Part shown: positions 34,575 to 42,023 of the stretch, piece by piece | Numbering within the stretch: the first letter of the stretch is position 1 | How the letters are laid out: every line of letters begins with the position of its first letter | Assembly (NCBI GenBank): GCA_001899285.1 | Contig: MKWA01000001.1 | Span: 119,915 to 171,795, forward strand | Direction: 5' to 3' | DNA: 51,881 nucleotides | From: Rhizobiales bacterium 64-17 | Lineage (GTDB): Bacteria > Pseudomonadota > Alphaproteobacteria > Rhizobiales > Xanthobacteraceae | Notes under the pieces: model-generated | Told to the model about the DNA's origin: nothing | Databases searched by the model: none | The model's input: only the letters and a program-made list of their open reading frames with translations | Position numbers and translations under genes: made by a program

Positions 34575-34591
34575 CCAACCAGGACATGGTC

Positions 34592-35365
34592 ATGACGACG
34601 ACGCCCCTTCTCGAAGACATGAGTCCACGCGGCGTCCTCACGCTGACGCTGTCGCGCCCGGACAAGGGAAACGCGCTCGACCGGGCAACCCTGGAACGGC
34701 TTGCGGCCGCGCTCGCGCGTGCTGAGCGGGATCAGAGCATCCGCCTCGTCGTCTTGCGCGGCGCCGGCAAGCACTTCTGCAGCGGTGGCGACGTCAGTGG
34801 CGGCATCAGCCAGGACAACGCGACCGCCAGCGCATCCATCAGCGGCGTCTGCGCCCAACTGAACAACCTGCCAAAGCCGACAGTTGCGGTGCTCCACGGC
34901 GCCTGTATCGGCGGTGGTGTCGCGCTCGCGGCCTGTTGCGACACCGTGCTGGCCACCCCGGATGCATTCTTCGCGATCCCGGAAACGCGGCTCGGTTTCC
35001 CGCCCGCAGAATTGATGCCGTTCTTCCTTGCCGCCTGCGGCGCGCGATTCCTGCGCCGCCATCTGCTCGCAGGCAGCCGCTTCACCAGCGCCGAGGCGCG
35101 GCAATGTGGGCTCGTGCATGGCGTTCATGAGGCGGATGCCATCGGCACAATTCTCGCCGAAACGGTGGACGCCTATCTGCATGCGGCTCCTCGCGCCGTC
35201 GCCGCCGCCAAAGAGTTGATCGCGCGCCTCTTGCACGAAACGGTCACGACCGGCGAACTGCACCGTCTTCACGACGCCTTCGCCACCAGCGCGGAAGCGC
35301 AGGAAGGACTCGCGAGTTTCAAGGAGAAGCGGCGTCCGCACTGGTATCCTCCCAGCGAAGCCTGA
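34592..35365 (+). CDS. Enoyl-CoA hydratase/isomerase family protein
   Basis: A 257-residue crotonase-family enzyme. The oxyanion-hole segments are visible: 'KHFCSGGDVSGG' and 'GACIGGGVALAACCD'. The catalytic region reads 'IPETRLGFPPAELMPFFL': the first Glu position of hydratases is kept, but the usual PGAGG run is replaced, so it may hydrate, isomerise or hydrolyse. The ATG at 34592 has AGGA 7 bp upstream; earlier in-frame ATGs (34559, 34586) lie inside or too near the inverted repeat. It is convergent with another crotonase-family gene 6 bp away. Confidence 0.87.
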   Translation: MTTTPLLEDMSPRGVLTLTLSRPDKGNALDRATLERLAAALARAERDQSIRLVVLRGAGKHFCSGGDVSGGISQDNATASASISGVCAQLNNLPKPTVAVLHGACIGGGVALAACCDTVLATPDAFFAIPETRLGFPPAELMPFFLAACGARFLRRHLLAGSRFTSAEARQCGLVHGVHEADAIGTILAETVDAYLHAAPRAVAAAKELIARLLHETVTTGELHRLHDAFATSAEAQEGLASFKEKRRPHWYPPSEA

Positions 35366-35371
35366 CCGGAT

Positions 35372-36184
35372 TTACCCCGGATGCGCTTCGAGGCCGGGCT
35401 TGTATTTGCCCTTGAGAAAGTCCTGGATGCCTTCCTTGCGGAACGCATCGTTCTGCCGCTGCACCAGTTCGAGTTCCTTCGCCATCGCGTAATTCATCGC
35501 GGCGTCCCAGGTCATCTCCAGCGAATAGCGATAGCCCTCCTTGGTGGCCCGCATCGCATTGGGATCCTTGGAGGCAAGGTTGCGTGCGACCGCCATGGTC
35601 TGCTCGACCAGCTTGTCCTTGGGAAACGCCTTGTTGATGAAACCGATGCGCGCGGCCTCGACACCGTCGAACGTTTCCCCGCTCATCCCGTAATAAAGTG
35701 CGTCGCGCGGACGGAGCAGATTGGCCAAAGACTTGGACACGCAGCCGCCGGGAAACAGCTTGAAATTGATCTCCGACAGACCGAACGTCGCTTCTTCCGC
35801 TGCGAAGGCAAGATCGCAGCCTTCAACAATGGAAAACGCTCCGCCGAAACAGAAACCATTGACCATGGCGATGACCGGCTTCGGATAATAGCGCAACGTA
35901 CGGCCGCGCCATTCGGTCGCCATTTTCCACACCGCTTCGTATTCGCTCGGCTTGTCCTTCAATTCGAGGAAGAATTCCTTGAGATCCATCCCAGCGCAGA
36001 ACACGCCACCGGCGCCGGTAATGACCACGACGCGGGCATTTTTGTCATCGCGCAGCAATTCGAGCGCCGCCACCATGTCGCGGTGCAACGCCGGGCTCAT
36101 CGCGTTTTTTTTGCTGGGACGGTTGAGCGTGATGACGGCGACGCCGTCCTTCTTCTCGAGCAGAAGATTGTCGAATTTTGCCAT
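35372..36184 (-). CDS. Hydroxycinnamoyl-CoA hydratase-lyase-like crotonase
   Basis: A 270-residue crotonase-family enzyme. It aligns along its whole length with p-hydroxycinnamoyl-CoA hydratase-lyase (HCHL, feruloyl-CoA to vanillin plus acetyl-CoA): 'KKNAMSPALHRDM', 'AGMDLKEFF', 'KPVIAMVNGFCFGGAFS', 'EEATFGLSEIN' and the C-terminal 'KPGLEAHPG'. The catalytic Glu143 of HCHL is kept as Glu138. The two Tyr that contact the substrate's phenol in Pseudomonas HCHL (75 and 239, from my memory of that sequence) are Phe71 and Met234 here. It may therefore use a substrate without a para-hydroxyl. No aldehyde dehydrogenase is nearby. The gene is divergent from a LysR regulator. Confidence 0.8.
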   Translation of the reverse strand: MAKFDNLLLEKKDGVAVITLNRPSKKNAMSPALHRDMVAALELLRDDKNARVVVITGAGGVFCAGMDLKEFFLELKDKPSEYEAVWKMATEWRGRTLRYYPKPVIAMVNGFCFGGAFSIVEGCDLAFAAEEATFGLSEINFKLFPGGCVSKSLANLLRPRDALYYGMSGETFDGVEAARIGFINKAFPKDKLVEQTMAVARNLASKDPNAMRATKEGYRYSLEMTWDAAMNYAMAKELELVQRQNDAFRKEGIQDFLKGKYKPGLEAHPG

Positions 36185-36247
36185 GCCTTGGTCTCCGGGG
36201 GACTTTCTCGAAAGACTGAAGACTGGCCTACTATTTGTCTAATGCTC

Positions 36248-36278
36248 ATTCATAATTTACATTATTATCATAATGAAT
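36248..36278. promoter_or_regulatory. Palindromic LysR-type operator candidate
   Basis: The 88-bp gap between the HCHL-like and LysR genes is strikingly AT-rich. It holds ATTCAT (36248-36253) with its reverse complement ATGAAT (36273-36278), the latter including the LysR start codon, and a perfect 11-bp palindrome, ATTATCATAAT (36264-36274). LysR proteins typically bind such interrupted symmetric sites in divergent promoters and repress themselves when a site covers their own start. Confidence 0.45.
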
Positions 36279-37190
36279 ATCAGGACGCTCGATCTCAATC
36301 TTCTCAAAGTGTTCGACGCGCTGATGCGCGAGCGGAATACGACTCGCGCCGCCGCGCGGCTCGGCCTGTCGCAACCGGCGGTCAGTTCGGCGCTGCGGCG
36401 TCTGCGTGAGCATCTCGACGACCCGTTGCTGGTGCGAACTCAGGGCGGCATGCGGCCAACCCAGCGCGCCGAACAGATTTTCGCATCGGTGACGCAATCG
36501 CTGGATTCGATCCAGAGTGCCCTGCAGACCGGCACGCCGTTCACCCCGCGTCAGTCAGAGCGCGCCTTCAACGTCATGATGACCGATATCGGCGAGATCA
36601 TTTATCTGCCGCGGCTGGTCGAGCGTCTGCACCAGGAAGCGCCAGGTGTTCATCTGTCGGTGCGTCGCCTGAACCGCCGGCGCGTCCATGACGATCTGGC
36701 CAGCGGCACGATTGATCTTGCCATCGGCTGGATCGACCGGCCCGGCGATCTGAAACGCGAGGCGCTGTTTCACGAAAATTTCGTCTGCATCGTCCGCGCC
36801 AAACACCCGCGGATCGGCCGCCGCCTCACGCTCGCCCAGTTCCTGTCAGAATGGCATCTCTCCGTAGGGCGCGACGGCGGCGTCGACGCCTTCTTCCGCT
36901 CCCCCGATGGTACCCTGCAGCGGGATCTTGCCGGACGACGGCGCAAGATCGCGCTGCAGATTCCGCAATTCCTTGCGGTTCCGAATATCATCGCCAATTC
37001 GGATCTGTTGTGTGTGGTGCCACGACAGCTTGGCAGTATTTATGCCGAACTCGGGCAAGTCCGCATTCTGCCGCTGCCGGTCAAAAGCGATTCTTTCGTC
37101 GTCTCGCAATTCTGGCACAAGCGCTTCGACGCCGATCAGGGTAACCGGTGGCTGCGCGCTATCATCAGTCAGTTGTTCCAACAGCGATAG
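36273..37190 (+). CDS. LysR-family transcriptional regulator
   Basis: A 305-residue regulator. The N-terminal winged HTH (about 5-65) reads 'LNLLKVFDALMRERNTTRAA' and 'LGLSQPAVSSALRRLREHL'. A periplasmic-binding-protein-like effector domain follows (about 95-300, 'VVPRQLGSIYAELGQVRILPLP'). The start 'MNIRTLDLNLLKVFDAL' resembles NodD/SyrM-like and aromatic-responsive LysR proteins, but that is a weak guide. It is divergent from the HCHL-like gene and probably regulates it, perhaps also the large acyl-CoA operon. It is the last intact protein gene before the tRNA-Gln boundary. Confidence 0.92.
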   Translation: MNIRTLDLNLLKVFDALMRERNTTRAAARLGLSQPAVSSALRRLREHLDDPLLVRTQGGMRPTQRAEQIFASVTQSLDSIQSALQTGTPFTPRQSERAFNVMMTDIGEIIYLPRLVERLHQEAPGVHLSVRRLNRRRVHDDLASGTIDLAIGWIDRPGDLKREALFHENFVCIVRAKHPRIGRRLTLAQFLSEWHLSVGRDGGVDAFFRSPDGTLQRDLAGRRRKIALQIPQFLAVPNIIANSDLLCVVPRQLGSIYAELGQVRILPLPVKSDSFVVSQFWHKRFDADQGNRWLRAIISQLFQQR

Positions 37191-37261
37191 ATCCGGCTGA
37201 CGAAATTACCGGTTTTGTGGCTGGCTGGTTGAACACAGGATTTCTCGCGCGTTTAAACGAA

Positions 37262-37684
37262 TCCGCAAGAAAACGAGACGGATTGCCACCCGTCACCGTT
37301 CCATACTCGATCACCGGTTTCAGGTTGCGGAGTCCCTGCAGGGTCGTATCGGGCCTGTTGCCCTCATCTCGTGACAAGGTGACGTCGTTATACGTCACCT
37401 CTCCGGTATCCTTGTTCTTTGACACCACGGCCGCAGTGATCGGAACGATCTCGGCATCGAAACGACCCTCCTGCTGCGCAGCAGCCGTGCGCTGCTGAGA
37501 GATCAAAGAGTATTCGTCCTGCCGTTCGCGGCTCAAGCCGTTTTTCGCCGCGACAAATTCTGCGGTCTGCAACATCGGCATGTAAGCATGAGGTGCGAAG
37601 CGCGCCGAGCGTGAGCAGCGCCGGTACGCGAAACGCACTGCAAAGCGCGCGCTCGCTGCCACCCGCAAGCGCCATGCGCATGTG
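37262..37684 (-). pseudogene. Broken thiolase (acetyl-CoA acyltransferase) remnant
   Basis: The minus strand encodes the middle of an ordinary thiolase, cut at both ends. In one frame, just below 37681, is 'MRMALAGGSERA', which resembles the AGGxESM region. After a frameshift near 37600, another frame continues with 'TAEFVAAKNGLSRERQDEYS', 'ISQQRTAAAQQEGRFDAEIVPI' and 'LRNLKPVIEYGTVTGGN', matching the TAE...GISRExQD...GRFxxEIVP...GTVTAGN succession. Beyond GTVTGGN (about 37262) the match stops. About 140 of roughly 390 residues remain and the active-site Cys regions are missing, so it cannot work. It lies between the LysR gene and tRNA-Gln. Confidence 0.75.
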
Positions 37685-37777
37685 CTGGTGAACAAAGCCG
37701 CTACAGAATTTCAGAATGAGACAGCGGACGATTTTCAGAATGAAAATCAGCCGTCACGCAAGGTATTGAAATCCTAG
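37592..37777 (+). other. Open frame without a clear start: possible C-terminal scrap of a basic protein
   Basis: A stop-free plus-strand frame from 37592 (just after TGA) to TAG at 37775-37777 encodes about 61 residues with a coding-like look: 'RRYAKRTAKRALAATRKRHA', then 'VLVNKAATEFQNETADDFQN' and a short tail. It has no ATG start. The repeated FQNE corresponds to an 11-bp direct repeat, TTTCAGAATGA, at 37709-37719 and 37733-37743. The second copy lies in a perfect stem, GATTTTCA-GAA-TGAAAATC (37730-37748). This may be the tail of a lost gene or a mobile-element end. It overlaps the thiolase remnant on the other strand, so at most one reading is real at each base. I do not recognise the protein. 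Confidence 0.3.
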
Positions 37778-37784
37778 AAGAGTT

Positions 37785-37859
37785 TGGCTGGGGCACCTGG
37801 ATTCGAACCAGGGAATGGCGGAATCAAAATCCGCTGCCTTACCACTTGGCTATGCCCCA
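37785..37859 (-). tRNA. tRNA-Gln (anticodon UUG)
   Basis: On the minus strand a full cloverleaf is readable. The 5' acceptor strand TGGGGCA (37859-37853) pairs with TGCCCCA (37795-37789), then discriminator G and an encoded CCA (37787-37785). The T-arm contains GGTTCGAATCC. The anticodon stem-loop has TTTTGAT, placing UUG at the anticodon, which reads glutamine codon CAA. The 3' end faces the accessory region to the left, the side where integrative elements normally insert. The 8-bp stem at 37730-37748 lies downstream of the tRNA and could help end its transcript. Confidence 0.96.
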
Positions 37860-37914
37860 TCCGGCCGCGAAACGTCCGGCCTGATCGCCTGACCTCAACG
37901 GTCGATCTGATCGG

Positions 37915-37947
37915 ATGGTCCGGGGCCTCGCGCGGCGCGCGGACCAT
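37915..37947. repeat. Strong inverted repeat between tRNA-Gln and the acyl-CoA dehydrogenase gene
   Basis: ATGGTCCG (37915-37922) and CGGACCAT (37940-37947) are perfect 8-base arms around a 17-base GC-only-like interior that can pair further. There is no T-tract on either strand. It lies about 55 bp upstream of the tRNA gene on its own strand and about 145 bp before the dehydrogenase start. It may be a protein-binding site or a stray terminator. The rest of the 233-bp gap (37860-38092) shows no gene; the ribosome site for the next gene is AGGA at 38083-38086. Confidence 0.4.
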
Positions 37948-38092
37948 ACCGGCCGATCCTGCCTATCGCAACGCATTGTGTCTGTCACGCACAGGCGTTG
38001 ACCACCGGGGGGTGCCGCCTAGGATGATCGCCTCACCTTGAAAATCCGCGCGATCAGGCGCGGTTTTGCCGGGGAATCGCCGAGGAACAACA

Positions 38093-39838
38093 ATGACCTA
38101 TCGCGCGCCGGTGTCGGATATCGTCTTTACCTTGCGGCATGCCGCCGGCTTCGACCGGGCGCTGGCCGATGGCCTTTACGGCGACCTGACCGAAGCCGAT
38201 GTCGCCGCCGTGCTGGAGGAAGCCGGCCGCGTCGCCAATGACGTGATCGCGCCGCTCAACCGCGCCGGCGATACCAACGGCACCCCGATCAAGGATGGCG
38301 CGGTCACCACCGCTCCCGGCTGGAAAGAGGCCTACGCGACCTGGATCGCTGGCGGCTGGAACGGCCTCGCCGGCCCGGCCGACTGGGGCGGCCAGGATCT
38401 GCCACAGGCGGTCAACGCCGCCTGCATCGAGATGTGGAACGCGGCGTCGATGGCGTTCGGCATCGGTCCGGTGCTGACCATGGCCGCGGTCGATGCGCTC
38501 GCCGATTTCGGCAGCGACGACCTGAAACAGCGTTATCTGGAAAAGCTCGTCAGCGGCACATGGACCGGGACGATGGAACTCACCGAGCCGCAGGCGGGCT
38601 CGGATGTCGGCGCGCTGCGCACCAAAGCCGAGCGTGCCGGCGACGGCACCTATCGCATCACCGGGCAGAAGATCTTCATTACTTATGGCGAGCACGACCT
38701 CACCGAAAACATCATTCATTTCGTGCTGGCCCGCCTCCCCGATGCGCCGGCCGGCACCAAGGGCATCTCATTATTCCTGGTGCCGAAGTTCCTGCTGACG
38801 GCGGACGGCAAACCAGGCGAGCGCAACGACCTGCGCGCGCATTCGGTCGAACACAAGATGGGCATCCACGGCTCGCCGACCTGCACCATGGTCTACGGCG
38901 ATCATGGCGGCGCCATCGGCTATCTGATCGGCCGCGAGCACGAAGGCATGCAGGCGATGTTCACGATGATGAACCGCGCCCGTCTCGCCGTCGGATTGCA
39001 GGGCGTCGCCATCGCCGATCGCGCGACGCAGCAGGCGCTGGCTTATGCGCACGACCGCAAGCAAGGCCCGCAGACCATCATCAGCTACCCCGATGTGAAG
39101 CGCATGCTGCTCACCATGCAGGCGCTCACCGCCGCGGCACGCACCATCTGTTATGCGACTGGCGTCGCCATCGACGGCGCGCATCGCGCCAGCGACGCAG
39201 CCGCGCGGCAAACCGCGCAGGCGCGCGCCTCGCTGCTGACGCCACTCGCCAAGGCGTTCTCCACCGACATCGGCATTGAGGTCGCCTCGCTCGGCGTGCA
39301 GGTGCATGGCGGCATGGGCTTCATCGAGGAGACCGGCGCGGCGCAGCACTATCGCGATGCGCGCATCGCCGCGATCTATGAAGGCACCAACGGCATCCAG
39401 GCGCTCGATCTCGTGACCCGCAAGCTGCCGCTCGATGGCGGCAAGGTGGCGAGCGCGCTGATCGCCGAACTGCGACAAACCGTGGCGGAGTTGGCCGCCG
39501 TGAACGATCCGGCGCTCGGCGCGTCGGCCGCGCGGCTCGGCGAGGCGCTCGATTGCACCGAGCGCGCCGCGCACTGGCTGCTGGCGCAGGGCAAGAGTGA
39601 CGCGGCTCTCGCCGGCGCAACGCCGTTCCTGCGGCTGTTCGCCAGCGCCACCGGCGGATGCCTCCTCGCGCGCAACGCACTCGCGGCGATCCGTGGCGCG
39701 GATGGCGGCGAACCGGCGCGCTGGATCGGCCTCACCCGCTTCTTCGCTGAAAACGTCGCGGTGCAGGCGCCATCGCTGGAGCGCATCGTCACCGAAAGCG
39801 CCGACAGCCTGTCGGCCGCGCCGGCTTTGTTGAACTGA
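38093..39838 (+). CDS. Acyl-CoA dehydrogenase, DmdC-like long form
   Basis: A 581-residue flavoenzyme, about 200 residues longer than ordinary acyl-CoA dehydrogenases. It has the extra N-terminal segment ('YRAPVSDIVFTLRHAAGFDRAL') and the C-terminal extension seen in 3-methylmercaptopropionyl-CoA dehydrogenase (DmdC) and related long-chain enzymes. The core has 'MELTEPQAGSDVGALRT', and the catalytic Glu430 is in IYEGTNGIQ. The ATG at 38093 has GAGGA about 7 bp upstream. An SDR gene follows after 21 bp. DmdC identity is not proven, as many of these act on long or branched acyl-CoAs. Confidence 0.9.
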   Translation: MTYRAPVSDIVFTLRHAAGFDRALADGLYGDLTEADVAAVLEEAGRVANDVIAPLNRAGDTNGTPIKDGAVTTAPGWKEAYATWIAGGWNGLAGPADWGGQDLPQAVNAACIEMWNAASMAFGIGPVLTMAAVDALADFGSDDLKQRYLEKLVSGTWTGTMELTEPQAGSDVGALRTKAERAGDGTYRITGQKIFITYGEHDLTENIIHFVLARLPDAPAGTKGISLFLVPKFLLTADGKPGERNDLRAHSVEHKMGIHGSPTCTMVYGDHGGAIGYLIGREHEGMQAMFTMMNRARLAVGLQGVAIADRATQQALAYAHDRKQGPQTIISYPDVKRMLLTMQALTAAARTICYATGVAIDGAHRASDAAARQTAQARASLLTPLAKAFSTDIGIEVASLGVQVHGGMGFIEETGAAQHYRDARIAAIYEGTNGIQALDLVTRKLPLDGGKVASALIAELRQTVAELAAVNDPALGASAARLGEALDCTERAAHWLLAQGKSDAALAGATPFLRLFASATGGCLLARNALAAIRGADGGEPARWIGLTRFFAENVAVQAPSLERIVTESADSLSAAPALLN

Positions 39839-39859
39839 CCTCAAGCCCGGAGACCGATC

Positions 39860-40720
39860 ATGTCGCTCAAGGGCAAAACACTCTTTATTACTGGTGCCTC
39901 ACGCGGCATCGGCCTCGCCATCGCCTTGCGCGCGGCGCGCGACGGTGCGCGCATCGCCATCGCTGCGAAGACCGATACGCCGCACCCGAAGCTTGAGGGG
40001 ACGATCCACACCGCAGCGGCCACGATCGAGGCCGCCGGCGGCGAGGCATTGCCGCTCGTCGTCGACGTGCGCGACGAAGCGGCCGTCACCGGTGCGCTCG
40101 CGCAGACCGCGCAGCGCTTTGGCGGCATCGACATCGTCGTCAACAATGCGAGCGCGATTTCCATGACGCCGGTTGAACAGACCGACATGCGCCGCTTCGA
40201 CCTGATGCACCAGATCAATGCGCGCGGCACCTTCATGGTGTCGAAGCTCGCGCTGCCCTATCTCCTGAAAGCGCACAACCCGCATATCCTGATGCTGTCG
40301 CCGCCGCTCGACATGCAGGAAAAGTGGTTCGCACCCTCGACCGGCTACACCATGGCGAAGTTCGGCATGAGCATGGTGGTGCTCGGTCTCGCCGGCGAGA
40401 TGCGCGGCAGGATCGCCGTCAACGCGCTGTGGCCACGCACGACCATCGCCACCGCCGCGATCAAGAACCTGCTCGGCGGCGATCAGGTGATGAAGATGTC
40501 GCGCAAGCCGGCGATCATCGCCGACGCCGCCTATGCGGTTTTCCACAAGCCGGTCGATTTCACCGGGCATTTTCTCATCGACGACAGCTTCCTCGCCGGC
40601 GAGGGCGTCACCGATTTTGAGGCTTATCGTGCCGATCCGAAGCAGCCGCTGGCGGCGGATTTCTTCGTGCCGGACGACAGCCTGCCGCCGCCGGGCGTGG
40701 TGGTGACGCCTTATCGCTGA
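39860..40720 (+). CDS. Short-chain dehydrogenase/reductase (HSDL2-like)
   Basis: A 286-residue NAD(P)-dependent oxidoreductase. The cofactor motif TGASRGIG is near residues 11-18 and 'VNNASAIS' near 95. The catalytic Tyr-x3-Lys is in 'GYTMAKFGMSM' near 166-170. 'LEGTIHTAAATIEAAGG' and 'PLLLDMQEKW'-like positions ('LSPPLDMQEKWF') resemble the hydroxysteroid-dehydrogenase-like 2 group, of unclear substrate. It lies 21 bp after the acyl-CoA dehydrogenase and 34 bp before the deacetylase-like gene, probably in one operon. Confidence 0.88.
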   Translation: MSLKGKTLFITGASRGIGLAIALRAARDGARIAIAAKTDTPHPKLEGTIHTAAATIEAAGGEALPLVVDVRDEAAVTGALAQTAQRFGGIDIVVNNASAISMTPVEQTDMRRFDLMHQINARGTFMVSKLALPYLLKAHNPHILMLSPPLDMQEKWFAPSTGYTMAKFGMSMVVLGLAGEMRGRIAVNALWPRTTIATAAIKNLLGGDQVMKMSRKPAIIADAAYAVFHKPVDFTGHFLIDDSFLAGEGVTDFEAYRADPKQPLAADFFVPDDSLPPPGVVVTPYR

Positions 40721-40754
40721 CGGGGTGGCAGAGCGCCATCGCAGGCGCTACATA

Positions 40755-41690
40755 ATGTCGATGGCCACCCTCCTCCTGACCCATCCCTCGTCGCTCAACC
40801 ACATCACCCCCGCCGGACACCCGGAGCGGCCGGACCGCATCCGAGCGCTCGATGCTATCTGGGCCACGGACGCGTTCAAGCCGCTCGCGCACGAGCAGGC
40901 GCCGATGTGCGATCTCGACACCGTCGCGCTGTGCCATCCGATGGATTACGTCGAGCTGATCCGCGATAACGCGCCGAAGGAAGGCATGATCGGGCTCGAC
41001 GGCGACACGGTGATGTCGCCCGGCAGCTTCGAGGCATCGCTGCGCTGCATCGGCGCCGCCACCCGCGCCATCGACGCGGTGATGTCGAAGGAAGCCGGCA
41101 ACGCTTTCTGCTCCATGCGCCCGCCCGGCCATCACGCCGAGACGGCGAAGCCGATGGGCTTCTGCATCTTCAACAGCGCCGCCATCGCCGCGCGCTACGC
41201 GCAGCAGAAGCACGGCGTCGAGCGCGTCGCGCTGATCGACTTCGACGTGCATCACGGCAACGGCTCGCAGGACATCTTCTGGCGCGATCCGTCGGTGATG
41301 TACTGCTCGACGCACCAGATGCCGCTCTATCCCGGCACCGGCGCCAAGACCGAGCGCGGCGAGTTCAACACCATCGTCAACGCGCCGCTGCGGCCGAACG
41401 ACGGCGGCGAACAGTTCCGCGAGGCGGTCGAGACCGTGATCCTGCCGCGCCTGCGCGAATTTCAGCCGGATTTTGTGCTCATCTCCGCCGGCTTCGACGC
41501 GCATCATCGCGACCCGCTCGCCAACCTCAATTTCGACGAAGCGGATTTCGACTGGGTCACGCGCAAGCTGATGGAGGTCGCCGACCAGCACGCCGGCGGC
41601 CGCATCGTCTCGCTGCTGGAAGGCGGCTACGACCTGCAGGGCCTGTCCGGCTCCGCCGCAGCGCACGTGAAGGCGCTGATGCAGGCATAA
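40755..41690 (+). CDS. Histone-deacetylase-family amidohydrolase
   Basis: A 311-residue zinc amidohydrolase of the HDAC/AcuC/polyamine-deacetylase superfamily. The start 'HPSSLNHITPAGHPERPDRI' is typical. The charge-relay pair is His126-His127 in RPPGHHAE, and the zinc ligands are Asp164 and His166 in FDVHHGNG and Asp248 in AGFDAHH. Bacterial members remove acetyl groups from proteins, polyamines or small amides; the exact target cannot be told. It lies directly after the acyl-CoA dehydrogenase and SDR genes. The next ATG, at 40761, is an alternative start. Confidence 0.9.
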   Translation: MSMATLLLTHPSSLNHITPAGHPERPDRIRALDAIWATDAFKPLAHEQAPMCDLDTVALCHPMDYVELIRDNAPKEGMIGLDGDTVMSPGSFEASLRCIGAATRAIDAVMSKEAGNAFCSMRPPGHHAETAKPMGFCIFNSAAIAARYAQQKHGVERVALIDFDVHHGNGSQDIFWRDPSVMYCSTHQMPLYPGTGAKTERGEFNTIVNAPLRPNDGGEQFREAVETVILPRLREFQPDFVLISAGFDAHHRDPLANLNFDEADFDWVTRKLMEVADQHAGGRIVSLLEGGYDLQGLSGSAAAHVKALMQA

Positions 41691-41774
41691 ATCGCCCGCT
41701 TTTCCCCCCGGCCCGACCCGACTTGACACCCGCGCCCGAACCGGGCGACCTGCCCGCGAGCAGAGGACGACACC

Positions 41775-42023
41775 ATGGCCGATTCCGCACCCGACGTGAA
41801 AAAACTGCCGTTCGAGCAGGCGATTGCGGAGCTTGAAACCATCGTCAAGAAACTCGAGGAAGGCAAAGTGCCGCTCGAGGAATCGGTGGCGATCTACGAG
41901 CGCGGCGAACTGCTGAAAAAGCGCTGCGAGGAACTTCTGGCGCAGGCGGAAGCGCGCGTCGAGAAGATCACCCTCGGTGCCGGCGGCAAACCCAGCGGGA
42001 CCGAGCCGCTCGATGTCGACTGA
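41775..42023 (+). CDS. xseB: Exodeoxyribonuclease VII small subunit XseB
   Basis: An 82-residue helical protein that multimerises around XseA to form the single-strand exonuclease ExoVII. The pattern '[34 protein letters not shown]' followed by '[20 protein letters not shown]' is diagnostic. Its last 11 bases overlap the start of the next gene (42013), so translation is coupled. The large subunit XseA is not in the window, which is usual. A small hairpin, CGCCCG-AAC-CGGGCG (41733-41747), lies upstream of its start. Confidence 0.95.
   Translation: MADSAPDVKKLPFEQAIAELETIVKKLEEGKVPLEESVAIYERGELLKKRCEELLAQAEARVEKITLGAGGKPSGTEPLDVD

Noticed and set aside
37784-38041. 85-residue plus-strand frame beginning MAGAPGFEPGNGGIKI.
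   Set aside because: Its first third is the reverse complement of tRNA-Gln. This is a familiar false gene call over tRNAs, and the rest shows no coding signal.
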